A stretch of 64,000 nucleotides of DNA from Oscillospiraceae bacterium (GTDB lineage: Bacteria; Bacillota; Clostridia; Oscillospirales; Oscillospiraceae), in assembly GCA_022846075.1 (NCBI GenBank), contig AP025582.1, positions 1,240,001 through 1,304,000 of the forward strand, written 5' to 3'. Below are positions 27,256 to 36,035 of this stretch, piece by piece. Position 1 is the first letter of the stretch; each line of letters begins with the position of its first letter. The translations under genes were made by a program, and so were the position numbers. The notes under the pieces were generated by a model. The model made no database searches, was not told where the DNA came from, and was given only the letters and a program-made list of their open reading frames with translations.

Positions 27256-27915
27256 TTGAAAAAATTTTTTGAAGAACTTTCCCGGCGCCTGAGAGAAGGC
27301 GGAGTTGAATCATCCAATGTAGAGGATAGGCGGCTGGAGATTTTCCTCCATGGTCAGCCTGTCCTCTTTGTTTCTCCAGGAAACGATGTGTTCCTTTTTC
27401 CTGCCGGAAGCAATAATCCGGAGGCCAGTGAATTGTACCACAGAGTCGCACAGACCGCAGATGAAGTGTACACTTATGTTGAGGCGGTTCAAACTGCGCC
27501 CACCCTTCATATCAGCGGTCTGAGCGAAAAATTCCATCTGCTGGCGGATTTTGGCGGCGCAGTGCTGGCTGGCCGGGAGTTGGAAAATGGCAGGGGCTAT
27601 CAGTTTGTCACTTGGATCTGGGACTATAACAGAACCGGCGTGAGCTACGGACATTATTATGATGAAGATTTTTGCGGGGCCAAGCAGGATTTTGCCGTCC
27701 GCTCCGGGCTGATCTCCAAGACCCAGCTTTTCTCACCGGAGGAGCTAACTGAACTCTACCGGGCCACAGACTACCTGCTGGATGAAGGCCCAGAGCTGGA
27801 AGATGGACACCTCAAAGCCATGCAGACCGCAAGGACAAAGATCGAATACACTGTCCCAGATCTGGCGGACAGACTGGAGCAGGGACAAGCACAGGAGCCA
27901 CAAATTGATATGTGA
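27256..27915 (+). CDS. Hypothetical ICE protein, first gene of the element
   Basis: 219 residues from a TTG with ATGAGG a few bases upstream. The opening KKFFEELSRRLREGG resembles the start of the small protein at 34478 (RQFFSVLSERLKEKG), so the two share a short N-terminal domain. The rest contains YQFVTWIWDYNRTGVSYGHYY. Similar proteins accompany ArdA-like genes in clostridial conjugative elements; no function is known to me. No membrane segment is seen. It ends in -QEPQIDM, the tail shared by many proteins of this element, and is followed at once by a terminator. Confidence 0.7.
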   Translation: MKKFFEELSRRLREGGVESSNVEDRRLEIFLHGQPVLFVSPGNDVFLFPAGSNNPEASELYHRVAQTADEVYTYVEAVQTAPTLHISGLSEKFHLLADFGGAVLAGRELENGRGYQFVTWIWDYNRTGVSYGHYYDEDFCGAKQDFAVRSGLISKTQLFSPEELTELYRATDYLLDEGPELEDGHLKAMQTARTKIEYTVPDLADRLEQGQAQEPQIDM

Positions 27916-27921
27916 CATCAG

Positions 27922-27978
27922 AAAAAGCGGGAGCCGCATCTGCACACACTGTGCAGCATAAGCGGCTCCCGCTTTTTT
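27922..27978 (+). terminator. Strong terminator with nested stem
   Basis: AAAAAGCGGGAGCCGC (27922-27937) pairs with GCGGCTCCCGCTTTTT (27962-27977). An inner CTGCACA/TGTGCAG stem sits in the loop and a T-run ends the structure. The next gene starts 23 bases later with its ribosome site directly after the T-run. Confidence 0.9.
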
Positions 27979-28000
27979 GTTTTGAAAGAAGGAGTGTGCC

Positions 28001-28714
28001 ATGACAAGATATTTCGCTCAGAATACCCCTCGAGCTGGTCTGGAGCATATGATGATGAGCGTCCCTGGCTTCCAGAAGCGCGGCGGCGGGATGATGATCC
28101 TCAGCCGCTTCTGCTACAAGCCGGAGGATGTGGATTGCCGGTACTGCCTGCATTACCGCCGCCGATCCTGTCAAGTCCGCACCTGTCCGTATATCGCGGA
28201 GCGGTTGAAGTCCGGCGCGATTGAGTACCTGGATTTGATTCTGGAATATTTCGGACACATCCCTCATGCCGGCCTGCACAAGAGGATTCAGGCTGTGGAA
28301 CACTGGAGCGGGCCGGATCAGGCAGTCCTGCACACAGTGTCCGTCCACCTCAGAAGCCGCTTTGCGGACAGGGTATGGGATGATGCGCCTCCTGGCTATC
28401 TGGCGGCGCTCTATCTTCTCGCCTCAAAGGAGCGACTCTGGCAACCGGCGCTCTCCGCTCTTTCACACGATTCCATTGATTTCAGCTGCATCGTATCCAA
28501 ACCCCATGGATTTGCGATACAGGATTACCCCATCTTTTATTCCGCCAGACGGCTGTATGACCTGAAGTCACCCATGGAGGCAGAAGATTTGGCACACCCA
28601 AAACTGGTGAGTGATCTGGACTTCCACAATATTATTTACGCAACCATGATTGCCAGATATGGAAAGGCGGTCATGGATGCGAGTAAGGAGGCACCAGAAT
28701 GGGCTATGTGCTGA
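28001..28714 (+). CDS. Cys-motif ICE protein of unknown function
   Basis: 237 residues, with AAGAAGGAG before the ATG. Near residues 44-64 a C-x2-C-x7-C-x4-C cluster (CRYCLHYRRRSCQVRTC) looks like a small metal-binding site. The start TRYFAQNTPRAGLEHMMMSVPGF recurs in conjugative elements of gut Clostridia. No catalytic motif is recognised. Its end overlaps the next gene by 16 bases and the tail is -EWAMC, a form of the shared C-terminal motif. Confidence 0.7.
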   Translation: MTRYFAQNTPRAGLEHMMMSVPGFQKRGGGMMILSRFCYKPEDVDCRYCLHYRRRSCQVRTCPYIAERLKSGAIEYLDLILEYFGHIPHAGLHKRIQAVEHWSGPDQAVLHTVSVHLRSRFADRVWDDAPPGYLAALYLLASKERLWQPALSALSHDSIDFSCIVSKPHGFAIQDYPIFYSARRLYDLKSPMEAEDLAHPKLVSDLDFHNIIYATMIARYGKAVMDASKEAPEWAMC

Positions 28715-29904
28715 AAGCGGTACTGAGCAGCGCTCAGCACCCGGAATATGGGCAGATTACGGTTCCATTCCCTATCCCCGATGAGAAATATGACCGCATG
28801 ATCGAACTGCTGGAGCCATTGGAAATCGGTGACGCGCTCCGGCAGGATTGCCGGGTGGATGAACTGGACAGCTTCTATACCGTACTGAACAGGCTGGTTG
28901 GCTCATTGGTCAATTTTGATGAGCTGGACTATCTGGCCAAACGGCTGGACAGTTTTGATGACGGTGAGGCTGCCCAGTTCCAGGGAATGGCCTGCAAATT
29001 GGGCGTCTCAAATATAAAGGATTTCATCAATCTGACCTTTTGCTGCCAGCAGGCCACGGTCATCACAGACTTCTCCGACCTGGACGCCATTGGGCGGCAG
29101 CACTACATGACGATGCAGGGTGGGGGCTGCAGAATCGAGGAGCTCGAGCGGCTGGATGGCCGCAAGTTCGCTCTGGACCTGATCCTCAATCATCTTGAAG
29201 GAAGGATTACCCCTTATGGCGTGGTCTATGATAACGGGATGAAACTGGAGCAGCTCTATGACGGCCGCCACTTCCCCTGTTACCACTACCAGCCGAATCT
29301 GCTGGCGGTAGGGCTTTCCTCCCGGCAGGAGCCGGAAAATACAGATCAAATCACTTGGCTGCTCCTGCCCTGCTCCGAGCAACAGCTCCAGCGTGGAATT
29401 GCACGCTCAGGCGTTAACATCCACGATGCCCGCATCTGGTATGAGGACAGTCTGCTTCCATCCGAGGTGGAGGAGGTCCTGGAGGGACAACGGGAGGATC
29501 TATTCGCGCTGAATGATATGGCGACGGCCATCGCTGCACTGTCTGATTTGGAACAGAAAAAGTTGACGGCGGTCATGGAGATGGCCAAGCCGGAGTGTGC
29601 CGGCGAGATACGCGAACTGGCCAAAAATCTGGAGCTGTTTGAGTTTGCACCCAAAGTCCGCACTCCCGCCGAATATGGCAGATACATGATCCAGGACTCC
29701 GGCCATTATGAATATGACCCCAATCTGGAGGAGTTCTATGATTATGAGCGTTACGGCAAACTCCGTATGGAGAAGGAAACAGGAGCCTTCACGGAGAAAG
29801 GATATGTGGCCTACTGTGGCACATTGACATTGGGGGAGCTGATGGCCGGCGGTCCGGCAGAGCAGCACCAGCGGGAACAGGAATTTCAGATGGGAGGAAT
29901 GTAA
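28699..29904 (+). CDS. ArdA-like antirestriction-family protein (paralogue 1)
   Basis: 401 residues; AAGGAGG (28685-28691) sets the ATG. The segment NFDELDYLAKRLDSFDDGE and the later INLTFCCQQATVITDFSDLDAIGRQHY match the repeated module found in ArdA-like proteins of clostridial elements. The C-terminal YGRYMIQDSGHYEYDPN and ERYGKL resemble the end of ArdA. ArdA mimics DNA and blocks type I restriction enzymes. Whether this multi-domain relative does so is unproven, but its acidic composition fits. It ends -QMGGM. Confidence 0.65.
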   Translation: MGYVLKAVLSSAQHPEYGQITVPFPIPDEKYDRMIELLEPLEIGDALRQDCRVDELDSFYTVLNRLVGSLVNFDELDYLAKRLDSFDDGEAAQFQGMACKLGVSNIKDFINLTFCCQQATVITDFSDLDAIGRQHYMTMQGGGCRIEELERLDGRKFALDLILNHLEGRITPYGVVYDNGMKLEQLYDGRHFPCYHYQPNLLAVGLSSRQEPENTDQITWLLLPCSEQQLQRGIARSGVNIHDARIWYEDSLLPSEVEEVLEGQREDLFALNDMATAIAALSDLEQKKLTAVMEMAKPECAGEIRELAKNLELFEFAPKVRTPAEYGRYMIQDSGHYEYDPNLEEFYDYERYGKLRMEKETGAFTEKGYVAYCGTLTLGELMAGGPAEQHQREQEFQMGGM

Positions 29905-29906
29905 CG

Positions 29907-31037
29907 ATGATTCTGTTGACTCTGAGCCGGGGAAAAGGAGAAGAAACTGTCCGTCTGCAACTGCCCGCCAGTCCCGCTGAGATTGGGGAGGCATTTGCCT
30001 CCCTGGACAGAATCAGCCTCGATACCACAGCCACCGCCATCCTGGATGTGAGCAGCAATGTACCGGTCCTTTACCGATGCCTGTACGATGTGGATGTAGA
30101 AGATTCGGAGCAGTTTCAAAAACTACAAAAACTGGCGGAACGCACAGAGGCACTTTCTCCGGCGAAAGCCGCCATCTTTTCCGGGGCATTGGATGCGGAG
30201 TGTGTCTGGAACTTGGAGGGGGCCCTTACTGTGGCGGACAGGCTGGATGAGTATATGCTCGTCAACAATGTGTCGTCTGATTCAGAATTGGGCATCTACC
30301 TTGTGAACAAAGGGATCACACCATTTCCGGATCGCTTCAAGCCCTATATCAATTATGCCCGTGTGGGGGCTGAATACCGGGAAAAGCATGGAGGAGAATA
30401 TTCCAGCGGCAATTATGTGCAGAAAAAGACACCTGAACTTTTGGAGAACGAGAGATTGGACGGCGTTTTCCGGATATGGATGGAAAACCCCTGCCCTGTT
30501 CGTGTACAGAGCGAAACAGCGCAGATCACTCTGCCTGCGACCTTTGAGCAATTGGAGAGCGCCAGACAACTTCTGGGAGTGGACAGCCTCAATATGGCGA
30601 AACTCACTCGGGTGGAGGCCCTGCGGCCTTATCTGGGGGAATATCTTCCTCTCCAGGGGATGGATCTGAGACTGGAGCAATTGGACGAGTTGGCGGAAAA
30701 TATCCGGATAATGGATCAGGAGGATGGCGCATTGCTGAAATACCTCTCTGTCCTTGAGGTGGAACAGCCGGCAACGCTCCAGGAGGCTTTGAGGTTTTCC
30801 ATCGAACTGGATGACTACGAGCGTGTACCGGACGATCCGGAGGAATATGGCAAGCAGGTGTTGGAGCGGATCGGGGCGGACGAGGAGCTGATCTCTACCC
30901 TCGATGGCTTTACGGATTTCGAAGCAATGGGCAACTTTTATATGCGGGAGGATGGTGTGAGAAGGACCGAATTTGGCCTGCTCCGAAAGCTCAGTGATCC
31001 GTTCCCTGAAGTACAAGATGGGTTGCAGATGCATTAA
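29907..31037 (+). CDS. ArdA-like protein (paralogue 2)
   Basis: 376 residues, starting two bases after the previous stop. It shares the module layout of its neighbours: LQLPASPAEIGEAFASLDRI at the start, NLEGALTVADRLDEYMLVNN in the first third, LDELAENIRIMDQEDGALLKYL in the middle and PEEYGKQVLERIGADEEL towards the end. These helical, acidic repeats are the ArdA-like pattern. The probable role is protection of incoming element DNA, by inference from the family. The tail is -DGLQMH. Confidence 0.6.
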   Translation: MILLTLSRGKGEETVRLQLPASPAEIGEAFASLDRISLDTTATAILDVSSNVPVLYRCLYDVDVEDSEQFQKLQKLAERTEALSPAKAAIFSGALDAECVWNLEGALTVADRLDEYMLVNNVSSDSELGIYLVNKGITPFPDRFKPYINYARVGAEYREKHGGEYSSGNYVQKKTPELLENERLDGVFRIWMENPCPVRVQSETAQITLPATFEQLESARQLLGVDSLNMAKLTRVEALRPYLGEYLPLQGMDLRLEQLDELAENIRIMDQEDGALLKYLSVLEVEQPATLQEALRFSIELDDYERVPDDPEEYGKQVLERIGADEELISTLDGFTDFEAMGNFYMREDGVRRTEFGLLRKLSDPFPEVQDGLQMH

Positions 31038-31112
31038 TCCCTGTACGCAGATACAAGATACGCTGTGGAACCAGCACGAGTGGGAAAACACTGTGAATAT
31101 GGGAGGGATTAA

Positions 31113-32450
31113 ATGAGCATTAACATCTGGACAGACTCCATGCAACACGCAGCGTTGCTTGGAAAACCTGTGCTGTTCACCAACTGGCTGATTCAGCGGG
31201 ATATCATTCCTGATGGGTGGTACTGCTATGACCTGCGGGGGACACATAAATCTCCCAGCACCCGAACCACTCTGGTGGATCATGCCGCTGTCTATCATGC
31301 AGGAACCGTACTTTCTCCAATCCCTTTAAAGCATGAAGGTACTGCTTCGCGCCGGGTCAACGGCACATTTTATCTGCTGGGAGAAGAAATGACGCTGGAG
31401 CAGTTTTGCGAGGAGCATGATCTGGCCTACCCCCAGGATAATCGTGAGTTTGTACTGCGCCCCGCCTCCCTGGATGAGGTGGGGCTGTTCTATTCCGAAG
31501 AAAAGCTGGACGAGGCACTGGGTACTGTAGGCCACCTCCGCATGGATTTCGGCCATGGTGAGAAGGAGTTCTGGCACACCTGGTGGCCCCATAACGAGGA
31601 TAGGTTCAACACCCCGGAGTTCAAAGAGGTGCTGCAGCGATTTGTGGACGACCTGCGTCAGACTGGACTCCTGAAGAATCTGGGGGCCATGGACGCCTAC
31701 TGCTGGCAGCATGGCGGCTCCATCACAGAGGACCGCAGGAGTTATGGCTATATTGCGGAAACAGAAAATTACCGTTTCTGTCTACGCTGTACTCCCTTTC
31801 CCGGCGAGTATCAGGGGTACCTCTATTGCTATGATCTTTGCCAGCAGGAGATGTACCGACAGGAACACCCTGTGGTGGGTCGGGTAACCTTCGCCAGCGG
31901 CGAACAGCAGGAGTTCACGGATTCCAAGGCGTTGCTCCAGGCCATCCGGGAGGAACTGCCCTTCCGCAGCACAACCGGCTTCCGCTTTGAAACGCTGACA
32001 GACGATCCGGAGGTCAAAAAAGCGGTAGACGATATCCTGTTGGATTTTGCCGGTGAGGACAATTCACGCCGTCCCTGCAACTATGGACTGACCGAAACTG
32101 GGAAGCAGGCTCTTAGGAAAGCCGCAGATCCCAGCATTCCCCACACCTATGCCTGGTTTGTCATGACGGACACCAATACCCCGCAGGAGATAATCAGGCA
32201 AGATCTGACTCTGGAGGAAGCAATCCAAATCTACCAGGACAGCAATACCAGTGAGAAACGGCTGGGCGTTATTAAGGACGGTATCGCCACAGTGGACTTT
32301 GTTCATTTCCAGAGCGGTGAACAGCAATTCTTTACGGATCACGAAAAACTGGAAAGCTTCCGGTCGGACCTCGTGGTGGCGGAGGCGATGGAACGGCTCT
32401 ATCAACAATTAAATCAGCCGGATATTGGGATTAGAATGGGAGAGATGTAA
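31113..32450 (+). CDS. Multi-domain ICE protein with LPD28 domain
   Basis: 445 residues, with GGGAGGG before the ATG. Residues about 15-75 (VLFTNWLIQRDIIPDGWYCY, then DLRG and AGTVLSPIPL) match LPD28, a domain of large polyvalent proteins of phages and conjugative elements. A middle part (AMDAYCWQHGG and ETENYRFCLRCTPFPGEYQ) and a C-terminal module (TYAWFVMTDTNTPQEI, KRLGVIKDGIATVDF) are further small domains seen in such proteins. The role in transfer or establishment is unknown. The tail is -RMGEM. It abuts the next gene. Confidence 0.7.
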   Translation: MSINIWTDSMQHAALLGKPVLFTNWLIQRDIIPDGWYCYDLRGTHKSPSTRTTLVDHAAVYHAGTVLSPIPLKHEGTASRRVNGTFYLLGEEMTLEQFCEEHDLAYPQDNREFVLRPASLDEVGLFYSEEKLDEALGTVGHLRMDFGHGEKEFWHTWWPHNEDRFNTPEFKEVLQRFVDDLRQTGLLKNLGAMDAYCWQHGGSITEDRRSYGYIAETENYRFCLRCTPFPGEYQGYLYCYDLCQQEMYRQEHPVVGRVTFASGEQQEFTDSKALLQAIREELPFRSTTGFRFETLTDDPEVKKAVDDILLDFAGEDNSRRPCNYGLTETGKQALRKAADPSIPHTYAWFVMTDTNTPQEIIRQDLTLEEAIQIYQDSNTSEKRLGVIKDGIATVDFVHFQSGEQQFFTDHEKLESFRSDLVVAEAMERLYQQLNQPDIGIRMGEM

Positions 32451-33446
32451 ATGCAAAGCGTACCGAGAGAGTGGCTGGACTTCTTGCGGCAGCAGTTCCC
32501 CAAGGATTCCCGCATCCAACTCACAGAGATAGGCGGTAATCCCCGGCCCATTTCCCCCGGCAGTACCGGGAAACTGGATTATATCGACGATGCCGGGCAA
32601 TTCCATGTAAAGTGGGACAATGGATGTACCTTGGCTCTGGTGCTGGGAGAAGACCGATTCTCGGTCTATCTGCCAGAGCCTCAGACATTCAAATTGTATA
32701 TGCCGCTCACAGCGGACTTCTATGGACGGGACGAGTGGGGGGATATGTCAGAGGACGGTGAGGAGTGGGATGGCCGCACCCTCATGGATTATGAGGGACA
32801 AATTCTGTCCGCTCTGGTAAAAAACCGGGTACCAGAGGAAAACGAGAGCGGCCTCATGCACTGGTACGGTGAGGACGACAGTGTAGATCACAAGGTCCGC
32901 TCGGCGGTGTTTACTGTTGAGGTCAGGAATCGCCAGCTCTGGGGCGTAGCGGAGTGCCGGGTGGCCGGAGAGCTGACTCCGGAAGAGCTTACCATCTTAA
33001 AAGAGTACCTGGGTGGACAAGCCTCTGACGGATGGGGCGAAGGCTTCGAGCAGCGCCCCATCGAGGTGGACGGCGGCGAGCTGTATGTCCATCTGTGGCA
33101 GCCTGATGATTGGAGCATCCAAACCGAACAGGAACGGTTTGCCCCCAAGGTGGCCGAGGGGTTGCCGGAACTGTGCTTCTCCACCCTGCGGACCACCGGA
33201 CAGCTTATCTGCATCAAACGGGGTGAAACTGGCTACTACCCCTCCGACTGGGATACCGGCGACAAGGAAGGGAATGTGGAACTGGCGGATGAGTTGAACG
33301 AAGACCTGGGCGTCACCCCCATCCAGCGGCAAGCTATGGAGATAGGAAGCATGGCTGGGTGGGATGTGCCTGGTGCTGACCCCAAACACTATGAAGAGTC
33401 ATACTCGGGACAGACAAGTTGTGCAAACTTTGAGCAGAAACAGTAA
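32451..33446 (+). CDS. DUF4314-domain ICE protein
   Basis: 331 residues starting on the base after the previous stop. Residues 1-70 (REWLDFLRQQFPKDSRI, PGSTGKLDYIDDAG, HVKWDNGCTLALVLGED) are a clear DUF4314 domain, a small SH3-like fold that may bind nucleic acid or protein. A middle region holds ELTPEELTILKEYLGGQASD, and the end repeats elements of ICE proteins. It lacks the Met tail, ending -ANFEQKQ. Confidence 0.7.
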   Translation: MQSVPREWLDFLRQQFPKDSRIQLTEIGGNPRPISPGSTGKLDYIDDAGQFHVKWDNGCTLALVLGEDRFSVYLPEPQTFKLYMPLTADFYGRDEWGDMSEDGEEWDGRTLMDYEGQILSALVKNRVPEENESGLMHWYGEDDSVDHKVRSAVFTVEVRNRQLWGVAECRVAGELTPEELTILKEYLGGQASDGWGEGFEQRPIEVDGGELYVHLWQPDDWSIQTEQERFAPKVAEGLPELCFSTLRTTGQLICIKRGETGYYPSDWDTGDKEGNVELADELNEDLGVTPIQRQAMEIGSMAGWDVPGADPKHYEESYSGQTSCANFEQKQ

Positions 33447-33463
33447 AATGGGAGGATTTTGTA

Positions 33464-34462
33464 ATGTCGCAGCAAAAGCAGGCCCCACTTCCCCGGCAGG
33501 AGTTTCAAGAGTGGCTGGAAAATGCCGCTGTGCCAGTTTTAGTTCTGCAAAAGGGCAAGCATTTGGGCTCAGTAGTGAAAGTTCCCGCAACGCCAGAGAT
33601 TGATTACCTCTTTGGATGCGAAACATTTTATGGAGAGAGGATCAGCTGGAGCGACCGTTTGGAGTTCTGCGGCCTGTACGACCGGCAACACCAGGCGCTC
33701 CATCTTCTGGATGACCCCCTTCCCAACTTTGTCTCCGGACTGACGGAAGAAGAATGCCAGGATTCTACGGCGTTTGGGAAGCGCATCGCTCAGGAGGTCG
33801 ACCGCTATGTTGAGGCGGCCATTTCCAATGAGCGAAGTCGCCTCTCTGTCAGGGAACTCACCAGTGAGAGGAACATCAATTCATACCGGTATTACAAGGG
33901 AACCGAGGCAGGGCGGGAGGCAGCTTCCCTCGTTTTTTCTGGGGAGAAACCCGATGTACAGTTTCACAGTGAGTATTATACATCCTTGACAGAAGACACC
34001 CTGCTCTCCTACCTCAAATCCCCGGAGGATTATATAAAAACAACTGCGGAACAGTACATGCGGGACAACCAGGAGGAATTTCTGGCGCAGTTTCTAAAGA
34101 AGGATGCGTTGCTGGCAGAGTATCAGATGCTCAGCCAGGACAGCGATGCACCGGTCTATCGGATGCGGGCGATTACAGATGCCCTCCAAAAAAGTGGCGC
34201 AAAGACGGTCAATGTCACGGTACAGAAGAACGGAGTGGAACTGACCTTCAAAACATCGGCTGAATCCCTGAAAGGGCTGAAGTCTCAGTATTCCACATGG
34301 TACATTGCTCCGTCAGACCGCCTGCAGTTCAGGCATCTTTTTGGCGCTGGCTCCGACTACTCCGCAGAGGATATCATCCGCATCGCTTATGGCCGAAGCA
34401 CACTCTATGAGGCCCCTTCCGCTCCTGCAGAAGATATTGAGATGCAGGGAATGAGTTTATAG
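33464..34462 (+). CDS. Hypothetical ICE protein
   Basis: 332 residues, with GGGAGG before the ATG. I recognise no domain. Residues 15-90 form a mixed alpha/beta segment with FGCETFYGERISWSDRLEFCGLY; residues 95-140 are rich in Arg and Glu and probably helical. The C-terminal third (FRHLFGAGSDYSAEDIIRIA) is polar. It is in line with its neighbours, 17 bases after the previous gene, and ends -EMQGMSL, a form of the shared tail. Confidence 0.6.
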   Translation: MSQQKQAPLPRQEFQEWLENAAVPVLVLQKGKHLGSVVKVPATPEIDYLFGCETFYGERISWSDRLEFCGLYDRQHQALHLLDDPLPNFVSGLTEEECQDSTAFGKRIAQEVDRYVEAAISNERSRLSVRELTSERNINSYRYYKGTEAGREAASLVFSGEKPDVQFHSEYYTSLTEDTLLSYLKSPEDYIKTTAEQYMRDNQEEFLAQFLKKDALLAEYQMLSQDSDAPVYRMRAITDALQKSGAKTVNVTVQKNGVELTFKTSAESLKGLKSQYSTWYIAPSDRLQFRHLFGAGSDYSAEDIIRIAYGRSTLYEAPSAPAEDIEMQGMSL

Positions 34463-34477
34463 AAAGAGGCGTATAAA

Positions 34478-34792
34478 ATGGATCTTGATGGGAGAACGCG
34501 GCAGTTTTTTTCGGTATTGTCGGAGCGGTTAAAGGAAAAGGGCTTCTCCTCACGAATTGCCGATGACGGATGCCTGGCAGTGAAATCGAAAAAGATGCGA
34601 GGCAAAGAGCAGACACAGTGCTCTGTGGGAAAGGATGGCGAAGTATACTGCCGCTCCGTGGATTTTGCGAATATTTCTCGGAAAAGAGACTTGGAATCCA
34701 TATTGGAAACCGTGAACGAAGTTCACTCAGACATGGAACCGCCCGAGGCTCCTGAGCAAGAGTCTACACAGGGAGGGATTACTCTTGGATAA
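34478..34792 (+). CDS. Small ICE protein sharing a domain with the first element gene
   Basis: 104 residues. RQFFSVLSERLKEKGFSSRI and the alternating strand pattern that follows (QCSVGKDGEVYCR) resemble the start of the protein at 27256. No function is known. It overlaps the next gene by eight bases. The tail -GGITLG only loosely resembles the shared motif. Confidence 0.6.
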   Translation: MDLDGRTRQFFSVLSERLKEKGFSSRIADDGCLAVKSKKMRGKEQTQCSVGKDGEVYCRSVDFANISRKRDLESILETVNEVHSDMEPPEAPEQESTQGGITLG

Positions 34793-36032
34793 GACAATTT
34801 TCGAGGTGGAGATCAGCAACAGTGGACCTAAATCTTATGAGACGGCCACGGTAATGAAAATGCCAGCATCCTTTGCGGAGTTCAGCGACGCACTCCAAAA
34901 GGCGAGAATCAAAGACGGTAGCTTCTGCAAAAATGAGCTAACCTGCATCCATTACAATGGCCTCACGCATGCCATGATTGGGTGGAATGCTAATCTATAC
35001 GACCTAAACCTGTTTGCCCAGCGATTGGCCTCACTGACAGAGGAGCAGAAAAAAGGGATGGATGCTCTTTTGAAAATCAAGCAGAATCACCGCGTCGCTC
35101 CCATTCCGCTGAACCAATTGATTAACCTGACCTACAATACCGATATCTGCTGTTTTGCGCCCCGAGTTTCCAATCATGAAGAACTGGGGGCGTTTTTATA
35201 CGCAAATGAAATGCTCTCAAATGAGGCTATGGCTCTGCTTGACACCACAGAGGAGGGCAGCGGCTTTCGGGAAAGACTGCTGGAACTGCTGGGAGAACAG
35301 CATCAGGAGGATCATGGCGGCGTGTTCACCGACTTCGGCTATGCGGAACTGGGTGGAGAAATCAAGGACATCTATGTGTGCCAGTCCAATGAAACGGCTT
35401 GCTTCCATCGCTCCGATGCTCCGGTGGTGCTGGAGGTGCGTAAGGGATTTTTCAATGACCCAAGCTATGATAACGACAAAACCGCAGTGCTGAATCTTCC
35501 CGCAGCGGATGCCGGTATATGGAGAGCGGTGGAAAAAGTAGATGCCGCCTCAGTGGATGAATGTGCATTCCGCTGTGTGGATTGCCTGATCCCCTTCCTG
35601 CGAGATGCTATCAACAACGCTATCGACGATGAGGATGGCATTGAACAGGCCGACGAATTTGCCAAGCGGTTGGCTCAAATAGAACGGGAGTGGCCCGAAT
35701 CGGATATGGTCAAGTATAAGGCGCTTTTATCCGTGGTTGACCACCCCAGTCTGCAGGACGCCACACGGTTGATGGGCGAGATTGACCAGTACGAACTCCG
35801 TCCCGAGGTAGCGCAGACCTGGGGCTATGCGGAGATGATGTTCCGTGAGAAGTATTCTGCTTTACCAGAGGAGCTGTTCCAGACCCCGCAGGCGGCCCAG
35901 ATCGGCCAGAAGATGCTGGATGACCGGCTGGGGGTTATCACAGAGTATGGTCTGATCCGCAGAAAGGACGGCCAGCCTCTCCCGGTATTTCAGCCGGAAC
36001 AGGAAATAGGACAAGGACTGGAGATGATGTGA
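34785..36032 (+). CDS. ArdA-like protein (paralogue 3)
   Basis: 415 residues from a TTG; GGGAGGG lies just upstream inside the previous gene. Module signs include YDLNLFAQRLASLTEEQKKG, PLNQLINLTYNTDICCFAPR and VSNHEELGAFLYANE, which parallel INLTF and DLDAIGRQHY in paralogue 1. Later parts repeat the same layout (QADEFAKRLAQIE, DQYELRPEVAQTWGYAEMMF). The composition is acidic. By family analogy it may interfere with restriction. The tail is -GLEMM. Confidence 0.6.
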   Translation: MDKTIFEVEISNSGPKSYETATVMKMPASFAEFSDALQKARIKDGSFCKNELTCIHYNGLTHAMIGWNANLYDLNLFAQRLASLTEEQKKGMDALLKIKQNHRVAPIPLNQLINLTYNTDICCFAPRVSNHEELGAFLYANEMLSNEAMALLDTTEEGSGFRERLLELLGEQHQEDHGGVFTDFGYAELGGEIKDIYVCQSNETACFHRSDAPVVLEVRKGFFNDPSYDNDKTAVLNLPAADAGIWRAVEKVDAASVDECAFRCVDCLIPFLRDAINNAIDDEDGIEQADEFAKRLAQIEREWPESDMVKYKALLSVVDHPSLQDATRLMGEIDQYELRPEVAQTWGYAEMMFREKYSALPEELFQTPQAAQIGQKMLDDRLGVITEYGLIRRKDGQPLPVFQPEQEIGQGLEMM

Positions 36033-36035
36033 GCG

